A stretch of 13,325 nucleotides of DNA from Rubrobacter sp. (GCA_016781885.1 JADDPM010000059.1:1-13325); one strand, 5' to 3'. Shown: positions 1 through 7,398, counted from the first letter of the stretch. Notes: generated from the sequence alone by a model not told the origin. Numbers and translations are program-made.

Positions 1-555
1 GATCACGCCGAGGTCTAGCTCCTCGGCGAGCGGAAGGACCTCCTCCGTCACCGTGGTGTCGGCGGCGTTGTAGGGGACCTGCACGAAGTCTACCCGGCCG
101 CCGCGCATAACATCCATCAGCGCGGGGAAGGCGGAGCGCGAGTAGTGTGTCGCCCCGATGGAGTTGACCTTGCCCTCCTCTTTGAGTCTTTCGAGCATGT
201 CGAGGCGCTTCTTCACGGCGACGAGGTTGTGTACCTGGTAGAGTTCGACGCGGCCGCCGAAGAAGTTAAGGGCATGCTCGATCTGGTGTTCCGCCTCGCG
301 GTCGTCGGAGGTCCAGACCTTCGTGGCGACCGTAGCCCTGTCGCGTCCGTACTTCTCCAGAGCGTCGCCCAGGACCCTCTCGGCCTCGCCGTACATCGGA
401 GAGGAGTCAAAGAGCGTGGTCCCGGCCTCCAGAGCCGCTCCGACAACTTCGTGGCGGGCCTCCTCTTCGCGGCCGCGCACGTCGAGGACCTGCCAGGTAC
501 CTAGACCCACGGATGAGACCTCTACACCGCTGCGCCCCAGTCTACGATGCTGCAA
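1..555 (-). CDS. Aldo/keto reductase, C-terminus cut by window edge
   Basis: Predicted NAD(P)H-dependent aldo/keto reductase of the TIM-barrel superfamily; substrate unknown. The first 185 residues are in the window and the frame runs off at base 1. The N-terminus has the typical LGRSGVEVSSVGLGTW strand/turn. The catalytic tetrad can be read: Asp50 and Tyr55 in FDSSPMYGEAE, Lys79 in VATKVW, His109 in YQVHN. I chose the TTG at 555-553 because the family N-terminus begins there and it follows the TAG stop of the upstream thioesterase (556-558) with no gap; a GAGG sits 8 nt upstream. The tight junction implies co-transcription and probably translational coupling with the thioesterase. Other open frames across this stretch, on both strands, are shadows of this gene. 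The family call is secure; the substrate is not inferable. Confidence 0.9.
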   Translation of the reverse strand, partial: MQHRRLGRSGVEVSSVGLGTWQVLDVRGREEEARHEVVGAALEAGTTLFDSSPMYGEAERVLGDALEKYGRDRATVATKVWTSDDREAEHQIEHALNFFGGRVELYQVHNLVAVKKRLDMLERLKEEGKVNSIGATHYSRSAFPALMDVMRGGRVDFVQVPYNAADTTVTEEVLPLAEELDLGVI

Positions 556-1038
556 CTAGCCGGCCTCTTTGGGCGATAGCGTCAACGCCTCCTCGGTACG
601 GCCCTCGATGGCGGCGACGCCGGCCAGGAACCACTCGGGGCGGGGACGAACCTCGTGGGTTTCGAGGTCGTAGAAGACCTGGACGCTGGTGCCCTCGGCG
701 GCGGTGCGGCCGGCTTCGTAACTCTCGCCGGCGCGGAGCTCATAGTCCATGGTGAAGGAGCGGTTGGTGACGGTACGGATGCTCGCCGCGCCGTAGAGGG
801 CGTCTCCGAGGAAGATCGGGGCTCTGTACCTCACCGTAGCCTCGGCGATGACGTAGCGCATGCCGGGGATATCGCCGGCCTCCAGAGACCCGAGACCGAG
901 GTTCCGAGCCAGCAACTCCCAGTACGCGAGGCGCGCCGCCTCGAAGTAGGCCAGGTGGAGGGCGTTGTTGACGTGGCCGTAGGGATCGAGGTCCTGGTAG
1001 CGGACGGATATCTCCTCGACTACGGGGGGATTCTTCAA
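556..1038 (-). CDS. Hot-dog acyl-CoA thioesterase (4HBT family)
   Basis: 160-residue single-domain hot-dog protein, the usual size for 4-hydroxybenzoyl-CoA thioesterase/YbgC-like enzymes that hydrolyse acyl-CoA in the cytoplasm. The signature is RYQDLDPYGHVNNA at residues 13-26; an Asp in this loop (Asp16 or Asp18) is the likely catalytic residue, followed by the long helix HLAYFEAARLAYW. The central strands (VRYRAPIFLGD) fit the fold. The start is TTG at 1038-1036, preceded by AAGGAGAGG about 9 nt upstream, a strong ribosome binding site. It is the first gene of a two-gene unit with the aldo/keto reductase and is divergent from the TPR gene across 70 bp. Together the pair could act on acyl or aldehyde intermediates, but that is only inference from proximity. 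Confidence 0.88.
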   Translation of the reverse strand: MKNPPVVEEISVRYQDLDPYGHVNNALHLAYFEAARLAYWELLARNLGLGSLEAGDIPGMRYVIAEATVRYRAPIFLGDALYGAASIRTVTNRSFTMDYELRAGESYEAGRTAAEGTSVQVFYDLETHEVRPRPEWFLAGVAAIEGRTEEALTLSPKEAG

Positions 1039-1080
1039 GCGGCTCGCCTCTCCTTAATCGTTTGCTTAGAGGGGCGATTC

Positions 1081-1086
1081 TACAAT
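1081..1086 (+). promoter_or_regulatory. Candidate -10 box (TACAAT) for the TPR gene
   Basis: TACAAT is one mismatch from the sigma-70 -10 consensus and sits 22 nt before the ATG at 1109, so the leader would be only about 15 nt. The region where a -35 would lie (about 1058-1063) has no good match. No Shine-Dalgarno sequence precedes the ATG, consistent with a short-leader transcript. Confidence 0.35.
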
Positions 1087-1108
1087 ATCGGGCAATCTAT
1101 CTGGTTTA

Positions 1109-2476
1109 ATGAACGTAATGGAGGAGTTCGAAGGACTGCTGGATCAGGGCGAGGCGCTCGCCGAGGAGGGCCTGCTCGAAGACGCGCTCTCCCGGTTCGA
1201 GCAGGCTCTAGCCCTCGAACCGGACAGCCCGGAGGTCGTAGAGGCTATAGGCCGCACCCTCCTCGGCCTGAACCGCCCCGAGGAGGCCGAGGCGAGCTTT
1301 CTGGACGCCCTGGAGCTCGATCCCGACTGGGTCGCCCCGCGAATGGGCCTCGCGGCCCTGGCCATGCGCGGCGACGAGCCCTTCAAGGTCGTGCATCACC
1401 TCGAAAGGGCCACCTCCTCCGACCCCGAGTATCCGGACGCCTTCGTCGAGCTTGGGCGATACTACGGGCTCATGGGGGAGCCGGGTCTGGCGCGGGCGAC
1501 CTTCGAACGGTGGACCAAGGCCCACCCCGAAGACGCCGACATGCTCATCAACGCCGGCCTCACCGCCTTCGACGCCGCCGATTTCACCCAGGCCCTGGAG
1601 TTCTTCGAGAGGGCGCTAGAGAGCGCCCAGGACGACCAGCAGAAGAGCGGGGCGCACACCTTCCGGGCTAACTCTCTGGATATGCTCGGCCGCTACCCCG
1701 ATGCGGTCGCCGAGTACGAGCGGGTAATAAGGTCCGCCCCGGACTGGTGGGAGGCCCACGCGAACCTCGGGATCTGTCACGCCCGCAACGACCACCCAGA
1801 GGAGGCCGAGAGGGCCTTCCGGCGGGGCTTGAAGGACTGTCCGGGCTCGCCGGAGATACGCGACGAACTCGCCGCGCACCTCCTCGCCGAGGGGAGGAAC
1901 CTCAAGGAGGCGCTCTCTCTAGCCGAGGAAGCCGTGGCGCTGGGGCAGGATGAGATCCGCCACCTCTACACTCTTGGCGAGGTCCGTCTGGCCTTGGGCG
2001 ACGAGCAGGCTTCGGCGGAGGCTTACAGGAGGGTCCTCGATCTCGACCCCGAGGACCCGAACGCCCACCTGGAGCTGGGGCTCTATCACGAGCGCCGCGG
2101 CGAGGTCGAGAAGGCCGAGGAGCACTTCGTCGAGGCCCTAAAGCAGGACCCCGGCAACCCCCGCGCCCTCTACTCCTACGCGAGCCTCTACTACGCCACC
2201 GACGACCTGGAGACCGCCGAGGAGTTGCTCGTACGCGCCGTCGCCGCCGACGCCGGCTACTCTCCCGCCCTCTCGGCGCTCGCGAGCGTAAGGGCCCGCC
2301 GCGGCGACTACGATGCCTCCCTCGACTTCATGGAGAAGGCCGTCGCCGCCGGCGAGCGGGACGCCGAACACTTCAAGCAGGCCCTGGAGTTCGCCCCCCT
2401 ATACAACCACCCGAGGTTCCGCACCCTACTCGCCCGCATGAGCGCCTCGAGCAGCCGGAGGAACAAAGGGCGTTAG
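1109..2476 (+). CDS. Tetratricopeptide-repeat protein, about 12 TPRs
   Basis: 455-residue soluble protein built almost wholly of about twelve consecutive 34-residue TPR units from about residue 8 to 415. Units show the G/A-x-x-x-x-x-x-G...A...F/Y..AL..DP pattern, for example residues ending ALALEPDSP, ALELDPDW, VLDLDPEDP and ALKQDPGNP. A short C-terminal tail (LYNHPRFRTLLARM) is followed by a basic Ser/Arg end. There is no signal peptide or membrane segment, so a cytoplasmic protein-protein scaffold is likely. TPR solenoids give no enzymatic clue and I do not assign a partner. The ATG at 1109 lacks a Shine-Dalgarno; an alternative ATG is at 1118. The next gene starts 5 nt after the stop, so the small membrane protein is probably in the same operon. 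Confidence 0.9.
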   Translation: MNVMEEFEGLLDQGEALAEEGLLEDALSRFEQALALEPDSPEVVEAIGRTLLGLNRPEEAEASFLDALELDPDWVAPRMGLAALAMRGDEPFKVVHHLERATSSDPEYPDAFVELGRYYGLMGEPGLARATFERWTKAHPEDADMLINAGLTAFDAADFTQALEFFERALESAQDDQQKSGAHTFRANSLDMLGRYPDAVAEYERVIRSAPDWWEAHANLGICHARNDHPEEAERAFRRGLKDCPGSPEIRDELAAHLLAEGRNLKEALSLAEEAVALGQDEIRHLYTLGEVRLALGDEQASAEAYRRVLDLDPEDPNAHLELGLYHERRGEVEKAEEHFVEALKQDPGNPRALYSYASLYYATDDLETAEELLVRAVAADAGYSPALSALASVRARRGDYDASLDFMEKAVAAGERDAEHFKQALEFAPLYNHPRFRTLLARMSASSSRRNKGR

Positions 2477-2481
2477 AACCC

Positions 2482-2712
2482 GTGCAACTCCCACTGGCGG
2501 CCGGCCTGTTTCTGACCACCATCGGCCTCCTCGCCCTCGCCTTCGGCGTGTACGCCCTCCTGCGCGGCGGCCGGAGGCCGGAAGACCAGGACCGCGGCGG
2601 CCTCGGTCCCCTCTCCGAGCGCGGGATACACGTCGTGGCGGGGATCAGGATGACCCTGATCGGTTTGCTCAGCCTCGCCGCCGGAGGCTACTTCTTGTGG
2701 ACGGCTCTTTGA
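2482..2712 (+). CDS. Small two-helix membrane protein
   Basis: 76-residue hypothetical protein. Two hydrophobic segments are clear: residues 4-28 (LAAGLFLTTIGLLALAF and onward) and about 54-75 (MTLIGLLSLAAGGYFLW). They are joined by a charged loop RRPEDQDRGG that probably faces the cytoplasm. The start is GTG at 2482, with a weak purine stretch (AAAGGG) upstream inside the end of the TPR gene. Five nt separate it from the TPR stop, so co-transcription is likely and it might anchor or partner the TPR protein. I recognise no family. The GC-rich codon pattern and tight spacing support a real gene, but this is not certain. Confidence 0.65.
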   Translation: MQLPLAAGLFLTTIGLLALAFGVYALLRGGRRPEDQDRGGLGPLSERGIHVVAGIRMTLIGLLSLAAGGYFLWTAL

Positions 2713-2746
2713 GCCATCCGCTGGTCAACAAGATCGAGAAAGGAAA

Positions 2747-2786
2747 GGCGGGTCGGACGGAGCGTTAGATAGATCCGACGTCCGCC
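2747..2786. terminator. Inverted repeat between convergent genes, possible terminator
   Basis: GGCGG-g-TCGGA at 2747-2757 pairs with TCCGA-cgt-CCGCC at 2774-2786 (two 5-bp helices with a small internal loop and a 16-nt apical loop). It lies between the plus-strand membrane protein gene and the minus-strand HD gene, where a shared terminator would be expected. No U-run follows on either strand, so factor-independent termination is doubtful. Confidence 0.35.
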
Positions 2787-2852
2787 CAGGCCATGTTCCG
2801 CGCCGCCTACGTCTACCGGCCCGGCCGTAGCTGGCTGATGACCTGCTTGGGG

Positions 2853-3455
2853 CTACAGCAGCTTCAAGTTGGTCGTAGCATTTTCCAGGCTCTCGAAGAA
2901 GCGGTCCATCTCGAGGACTCGTTCATGGGCGAGGCTGCGGGAGGCGCCGAAGTGGAGGAGGCCCGGGAGGGTGCGGCGGAGGCTCATAGCGTGGCGTGTC
3001 GCCGCCGCGAGGTTCGGGACGTCGTCTTCGATACCGACCATGCCGAACACCCGCGAGAGGCCGATTGGGCCGAGGTAGTCGAGGGCGACGGCGTCCTTGA
3101 GGAGGGCGGCCTCGGTCGAGCGGCCCGGAGAGGCGCCAGGCGGGTGGTGCTCTATGGCGTCGAGGACGATGCGGGTCGCCTGCGGCGGAAAGTCCCCGTC
3201 GCGGAGTAGACGCGTGGCGACCGCGACGGAGCGGCGAACATGATCCGCGCCCTCGCGTAGAGAATACGCTCTGTAGAGCCCGATGTCGTGCAGGAGCGCC
3301 GAGAGGCGCAGGATCTCCGGATCGTAGTCGAGCCGCTCCTCGCGCGCCAACTTCTCAGCCAAGGCGTGTACCCTGAGGCAGTGGGCGTAGCCCCAGATCG
3401 GATGCCCCCCCGCCCGGGAGACGAGCGACTCTATCTCCTCGACGATCACCCTCAT
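2853..3455 (-). CDS. HD-domain metal-dependent phosphohydrolase
   Basis: 200-residue cytoplasmic protein of the HD superfamily, whose members bind one or two metals and hydrolyse phosphate esters, often of nucleotides. Metal-ligand candidates in order: His25 in WGYAHCLRVHALAE, His56-Asp57 in LSALLHDIGLY, His103/His104 in AIEHHPPG, and Asp126 in LLKDAVALDYLGPIGLSR, which resembles the fourth-ligand segment of many stand-alone HD proteins. The start is ATG at 3455; no clear Shine-Dalgarno precedes it. A GTG two codons in is possible. It is the last of three same-strand genes, 47 nt after the BtuF-like gene. The natural substrate cannot be told from sequence. Confidence 0.82.
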   Translation of the reverse strand: MRVIVEEIESLVSRAGGHPIWGYAHCLRVHALAEKLAREERLDYDPEILRLSALLHDIGLYRAYSLREGADHVRRSVAVATRLLRDGDFPPQATRIVLDAIEHHPPGASPGRSTEAALLKDAVALDYLGPIGLSRVFGMVGIEDDVPNLAAATRHAMSLRRTLPGLLHFGASRSLAHERVLEMDRFFESLENATTNLKLL

Positions 3456-3493
3456 AGGTGAGGCAGTCTAGCGAATACGGTCCGTGGGCGCGA

Positions 3494-3507
3494 GTTGAAC
3501 GTTCAAC
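3494..3507. repeat. Perfect 14-bp palindrome over the BtuF-like stop codon
   Basis: GTTGAACGTTCAAC is an exact palindrome with no spacer, covering the TGA stop (3505-3503) of the BtuF-like gene and lying 39 bp upstream of the HD gene start. Without a loop it would make a poor RNA hairpin, so a dimeric-repressor operator for the HD gene is conceivable; chance is also plausible. Confidence 0.3.
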
Positions 3508-4432
3508 GACGAGCCAGAGAGGCGGCGAGCCGTGCCGCGTCGACAGGCTCCGGCGCCTCTGGGAAGACTCCCGGATGCAGGATGCGGGCCAACATCTCTA
3601 CCCCCTCCACGAGCCGGGGCGCCGGTCGGCTGAAGTAGGAGTTCGCGTCCACCGCCCACACCCGCCCGTTCTTGACGGCCGGAAGATCGGACCATCCGGG
3701 GAGGCCCGGCAAGGTCCGGGCCTCCCCGATGGCGCGGGACGCATCGAAGCCGCAGGGCATGAGGACGAGGACCTCCGGCGCAGCCTCGAAGACCTCCTCC
3801 CAGGAGAGACGCCCGGAGGGCTCTCCCTCTCCGGCGAAGAGCTCCTCGCCCCCGGCGAGCCGGACCATCTCGGGGACCCAGTGGCCGGCGGAGAACGGCG
3901 GGTCGAGCCACTCGAAACAGCCAACGCGCGGCCAGGGTAGGCCCATCACCGTCTCCTCGACGCGGGCGAGTCTGCTCTTCAGGGCAGCGACCCTTTCGCG
4001 GGTCTCCGCCCCGCGGCCGACGGCGTCTCCAACCTCGACCGTGACCTCCAGCACCTCTCCTAGAGACGTCGGGTTCATGGAGAGGACGCGGGGCGTCTTC
4101 GGGAGCCCGGAGACGGCCTGCTCGACGACGTTTAGGGAGACGGCGCACACGTCACAGAGGCCCTGAGTAAGGATGAGGTCCGGCTCCAACTCTTCGAGGA
4201 GCTTCGTATCAAGGGAGTAGATGCTGCCGGCATCAATGAGGTGCTCCCCGATCGCGGCGTCTATCTCAGCGCTGGTCATCGAGTGATGGTCTATAGGAGT
4301 GGCGGTCAGCTTAAGGAGCTGCTCGACGCCTCTGGGGTGGTCGCACTCGTGGGTGACGCCGACCAAATCTCTTCCGGCGCCGACGAAGTGCAGGATCTCG
4401 GTGGCGCTCGGGAGCAGGGAGACCACGCGCAT
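3503..4432 (-). CDS. BtuF-like (cobalamin-type) binding protein without signal peptide
   Basis: 309-residue protein of the periplasmic binding protein family that includes BtuF (cluster C, helical-backbone type). It starts directly with the mature-domain strand MRVVSLLPSATEILHFVGAG and shows the family landmarks THECDHP, DLILTQGLCDVC and AVKNGRVWAVDANSYFSRPAPRL. No signal peptide or lipobox is present and the mature fold begins at residue 1, so it should be cytoplasmic unless exported by another route. No ABC permease or ATPase lies nearby. Members of this leaderless group are usually labelled cobalamin-binding proteins, but the ligand is not proven by sequence. Cysteines in CDHP and LCDVC could have a ligand or metal role. 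The ATG at 4432 is 9 nt after the protease stop, so it probably shares its transcript. Confidence 0.82.
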   Translation of the reverse strand: MRVVSLLPSATEILHFVGAGRDLVGVTHECDHPRGVEQLLKLTATPIDHHSMTSAEIDAAIGEHLIDAGSIYSLDTKLLEELEPDLILTQGLCDVCAVSLNVVEQAVSGLPKTPRVLSMNPTSLGEVLEVTVEVGDAVGRGAETRERVAALKSRLARVEETVMGLPWPRVGCFEWLDPPFSAGHWVPEMVRLAGGEELFAGEGEPSGRLSWEEVFEAAPEVLVLMPCGFDASRAIGEARTLPGLPGWSDLPAVKNGRVWAVDANSYFSRPAPRLVEGVEMLARILHPGVFPEAPEPVDAARLAASLARR

Positions 4433-4441
4433 GCTGGCTAC

Positions 4442-5554
4442 CTAGTACTGCTTCTTGTAGTTTAGGTCGCGCAGGAGGCTCGCCTGGCCGACATCATCGA
4501 CGGTGAGCATACCGACGAGCTCGCCGTCTTTCACTACGGGGAGCGCGCGCAGGCCGCTCTCCTGGAGGACGCGGTGACCGTCCTTGAAGAGGTCGGCGTT
4601 CGGGGAGATCGTCGGGACGTCCGTCCGCATGAGGTCGCGGACGGTCGCGTACTTCTGCGGGGAGTGGGCGGCGGCCAGGATCTCGCTGCGCGTGATGATG
4701 CCGAGCAGCCCCCCGTCCTCGTCGACCACCGGGAAATCCTCCTGGTAACCGTGGATGACCGAGTCAAGGACCTGGCCGAAGTTGTGGTACGGCGTCACGG
4801 TCTCGGTGCGGCGTTTGGTGCCCATCACGTCCGAGACTGAGAGGCCGCGCATCATCTCGCGCTGGCGGACCATCTGGGCTTCGCCGTTCGCCCCGAAGAA
4901 GATAAATACGGCGATGAGGGCCAGAAAGATCTGACCGCCCAACAGCCCGAAGAGGAAGAAGGCTACGGCGAAGAGCTGCCCTACCGAGGAGGATATATCC
5001 GTCGCCCTTACCGGCCCGAGCCGGGTGGCGAGCAGGCCGCGCAGCACCCTTCCCCCGTCCATCGGGAAGGCCGGCAGCAGGTTGAAGACCGCGAGCGCTA
5101 TGTTGATGTAGCCCAGGTACGCGAAGACCTGACCTATGGAACCCAGCCCTCCGAGCAGGTCGGGCAGCGCGAGCAGGTCCGCCCCGAGCAGCCAGGCCAC
5201 TACGAAGAAAATCGGGGCGAGAACCAGGTTCACCAGCGGCCCCGCGATGGCTATCTTGACCTCGTCGGCTGGCTTCTCAGGCAGGGTCTTGAGGCGGGCG
5301 ATACCGCCTATCGGGAGCAGGGTTATATCCGGGACCTCGATGCCGAGACGCTGGGCCACGAGGGAGTGGCCGAATTCGTGCAACAAGACGCAGACGAAGA
5401 GCACCAGTATCACGACGGAGGTAATCAGCGCCGCGAGCAGGCTCCCCGAGTTCTGGAAACCGACATAGGCGAAGAAGGCCAAAAGCAGGAAGAAGGTCCA
5501 GTGGACTTTTATGTCTATCCCGAAGGCCCGGCCTACCTTGAACGAGCTACCCAT
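4442..5554 (-). CDS. Site-2-type intramembrane zinc protease with C-terminal CBS pair
   Basis: 370-residue M50 family membrane protease (S2P/SpoIVFB-like branch). Zinc ligands are in the HExxH motif His59-Glu60-x-x-His63 within a membrane helix (VCVLLHEFGHSLVAQRLG). The third ligand is Asp166 in NLLPAFPMDGGRVLR. Hydrophobic segments lie at about 17-35, 40-63, 104-124, 140-162 and 195-222. Two CBS motifs follow at about 239-296 (SVSDVMGT ... IITRSEIL) and 305-362 (VRDLMRTDVPTISP ... MLTVDDV), which in this family probably sense adenine nucleotides and regulate proteolysis. No PDZ domain is present. The substrate, often an anti-sigma factor, is unknown. The ATG at 5554 lies 7 nt after a TACACT box, suggesting a leaderless transcript. 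First of three minus-strand genes. Confidence 0.93.
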   Translation of the reverse strand: MGSSFKVGRAFGIDIKVHWTFFLLLAFFAYVGFQNSGSLLAALITSVVILVLFVCVLLHEFGHSLVAQRLGIEVPDITLLPIGGIARLKTLPEKPADEVKIAIAGPLVNLVLAPIFFVVAWLLGADLLALPDLLGGLGSIGQVFAYLGYINIALAVFNLLPAFPMDGGRVLRGLLATRLGPVRATDISSSVGQLFAVAFFLFGLLGGQIFLALIAVFIFFGANGEAQMVRQREMMRGLSVSDVMGTKRRTETVTPYHNFGQVLDSVIHGYQEDFPVVDEDGGLLGIITRSEILAAAHSPQKYATVRDLMRTDVPTISPNADLFKDGHRVLQESGLRALPVVKDGELVGMLTVDDVGQASLLRDLNYKKQY

Positions 5555-5561
5555 ACTTTAG

Positions 5562-5567
5562 AGTGTA
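5562..5567 (-). promoter_or_regulatory. Candidate -10 box (TACACT) for the protease gene, leaderless
   Basis: On the minus strand TACACT is followed by 7 nt and then the ATG at 5554, placing +1 at or next to the start codon. A weak -35-like TTACAT lies 19 nt upstream. The start codon lacks a properly spaced Shine-Dalgarno, as expected for leaderless translation. Confidence 0.4.
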
Positions 5568-5614
5568 CCCTACCTCTGATGCCTTAATGTAATAGCGTTT
5601 ATCCTCCGAGCCCC

Positions 5615-5623
5615 TGCTAGAAT
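5615..5623 (+). promoter_or_regulatory. Candidate extended -10 (TGcTAGAAT) for the polymerase gene, leaderless
   Basis: TG-C-TAGAAT matches an extended -10 element. It ends 7 nt before the GTG start at 5631, so transcription would begin at or next to the start codon. The intervening stretch is CTCCCCC with no ribosome binding site. No clear -35 is needed for an extended -10 promoter. Confidence 0.5.
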
Positions 5624-5630
5624 CTCCCCC

Positions 5631-7379
5631 GTGGAAGAACGGCTCGCCAGCTACAAGCTAGTCACGGACGCCCCCGGTCTCGCCAGCGTCGTGAAAGCAT
5701 TGAAGGAGTCCGAAGCCGTGGGCGTGGATGTCGAGACCACGGCCCTGAGCCCCCGCGACGCCCGGATACGCCTCTTACAGCTCGCCACGCCGGACGAAAC
5801 CTTTGTGGTGGACCTCTTCGAGGCCGGCGACCTCTCGCCGCTCAAGGAGGTGTTGGAGGGTGGACCTATGAAGGCGCTCCACAACTCGAAGTTCGATTAC
5901 GCCTTTCTGCACGCTCTGCACGGCATCTCGCTCTCCCCCATCTTCGATACGATGCTCGCCGCGCAGTTGCTCGACGGCGGCAACTACGCGGCGTCTTACG
6001 CCCTGGAGGCCGTGGTCGAGCGCTACCTGGACGAGTCGCTAGACAAGTCCGAGCAGAGGAGCGATTGGTCCGGGGACCTCAGCCAGAGGCAGATCGAGTA
6101 CGCCGCTCGCGACGCCGCCGTCCTGCTGCCGCTGCGCGAGAGGCTCGTCGAGGAGCTGGAAGAGGAGAAACTTGGCCCCGTCTCGAAGATAGAGTTTCAG
6201 GCGGTGGCGGCGATCGCCGAGATGGAGCTCGCGGGGATAAAGCTGGACGTCGAGAGGTGGAAGGAGCTCGAGAAGACGGTCCGCAAGCGGCGGGACGAGG
6301 CAGCTCTGAGGTTGGATGCGCAGTTCCCGGAGCCGGAGGGGATGCTGCCGTTAGAGGGGTTGGGACCACGGCTGAACCTGAATAGTCCCAAGCAGATCAC
6401 GGACGCCTTCCGTTCTCTTGGCATAGAGCTAGCCGATACCAAGGTCTGGACGCTATTAAAGGTAGACCACCCGGCTGCTCGCGCGCTCCTCGAGTACCGC
6501 GAGCTTCAGAAGAAGCTAGGCACCTACCTCGAAACCTACCCGAGCTTCATCAGTAGCAAGACCGGCCGCATCCACGCAAACTTCCTTCAATGCCGCGTCC
6601 CGACGGGGAGGCTTGCCTGTACCAGCCCGAACGTCCAGCAAATACCGCACGAGGACGAGTTCCGCAGTTGCTTCGTCGCGGAGGAGGGGAACGTGCTCGT
6701 GATCGCGGACTACTCCCAGATCGAGTTGAGGATCCTCACCGAGGTCTCCGGCGACCCGGAGTTCGTGCGGGCCTTCCGCCAAGGCGAGGACCTGCACAGG
6801 ATGACGGCGGCGACGATGTTCGGTATCGAGCAGGATGCGGTCACGAAGGACCAGCGCTCGGCGGCCAAGAGGATAAACTTCGGCCTGATGTACGGCAGGG
6901 GCGCCAAGAGCCTCTCCGCCCAGCTAGGCACCGACGACGACCGCGCCCGCTCCCTCATAGACGAGTACTTCGCCAACTACCCGAAGGTGCAGCGCTACCT
7001 TCAGAGCACGGCGAGCAAGGCGATGAAGACCGGCACTCTAAGGACGCTCGCCGGGAGGGTGCGCAAATTCCCGGACCCTTCGGGGCTCGACTCGATGGCG
7101 AAGGGTGGAATGCGACGCGAGGCTATGAACTACCCGATCCAGGGCAGCTCGGCCGATATCGCCAAGCTCGCCCTCGTCTACGTGCGTGAGGAGCTTGCTG
7201 GCCTCGACGCCCGGCTCATAAACAGTATTCACGACGAGTTCGTCGTGGAGTGCGCCGAGGACATCGCTAACGATGTTGCCAACAAGGTGAAGGACGCCAT
7301 GAACAGGGCGGGCGCCGCGCTACTCAAAAAGGTCCCAACCGAGGTAGAGGTCGGCATCTCACGCGAGTGGCGGAAGTAA
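5631..7379 (+). CDS. Family A DNA polymerase with 3'-5' exonuclease, no 5' nuclease domain
   Basis: 582 residues, about Klenow-fragment size, against about 850-930 for full PolA. The DEDDy proofreading domain (about 1-175) looks active: Exo I Asp33/Glu35 (GVDVETT), Exo II Asn85...Asp89 (HNSKFDYAFL), Exo III Tyr157/Asp161 (EYAARDAA). Polymerase motifs: A Asp360 (VIADYSQIELRIL); B Arg409, Lys413, Phe417, Tyr421 (RSAAKRINFGLMYG); C Asp535-Glu536 (INSIHDEFVVE). It should be a template-directed, proofreading polymerase for repair or replication gap filling. Another enzyme would have to remove RNA primers, because no FEN-like domain lies upstream: the frame begins at 5631 and a divergent gene starts at 5554. 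The GTG start lacks a Shine-Dalgarno and is probably leaderless. It converges tightly on the MFS gene (4 nt between stops). Confidence 0.95.
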   Translation: MEERLASYKLVTDAPGLASVVKALKESEAVGVDVETTALSPRDARIRLLQLATPDETFVVDLFEAGDLSPLKEVLEGGPMKALHNSKFDYAFLHALHGISLSPIFDTMLAAQLLDGGNYAASYALEAVVERYLDESLDKSEQRSDWSGDLSQRQIEYAARDAAVLLPLRERLVEELEEEKLGPVSKIEFQAVAAIAEMELAGIKLDVERWKELEKTVRKRRDEAALRLDAQFPEPEGMLPLEGLGPRLNLNSPKQITDAFRSLGIELADTKVWTLLKVDHPAARALLEYRELQKKLGTYLETYPSFISSKTGRIHANFLQCRVPTGRLACTSPNVQQIPHEDEFRSCFVAEEGNVLVIADYSQIELRILTEVSGDPEFVRAFRQGEDLHRMTAATMFGIEQDAVTKDQRSAAKRINFGLMYGRGAKSLSAQLGTDDDRARSLIDEYFANYPKVQRYLQSTASKAMKTGTLRTLAGRVRKFPDPSGLDSMAKGGMRREAMNYPIQGSSADIAKLALVYVREELAGLDARLINSIHDEFVVECAEDIANDVANKVKDAMNRAGAALLKKVPTEVEVGISREWRK

Positions 7380-7398
7380 GCGCTCAACCCGAGCGCTT
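7378..7398. terminator. Hairpin shared by convergent polymerase and MFS stops
   Basis: AAGCGCTC at 7378-7385 pairs perfectly with GAGCGCTT at 7391-7398 across a 5-nt loop. The hairpin contains part of the polymerase TAA (7377-7379) and the MFS TGA (7386-7384), so one element may terminate or stabilise both transcripts. There is no U-run on either side, so its termination strength is uncertain. Confidence 0.55.

Noticed and set aside
655..1671. Long plus-strand open frame over the thioesterase and the TPR gene start
   Set aside because: It is antisense to a clear hot-dog thioesterase and out of frame with the TPR repeats. Its composition (Arg/Gly-rich) is typical of GC-rich shadow frames.
3468..4148. 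Minus-strand frame rich in Arg and Gly inside the BtuF-like gene
   Set aside because: Shadow of the BtuF-like frame; no recognisable domain.
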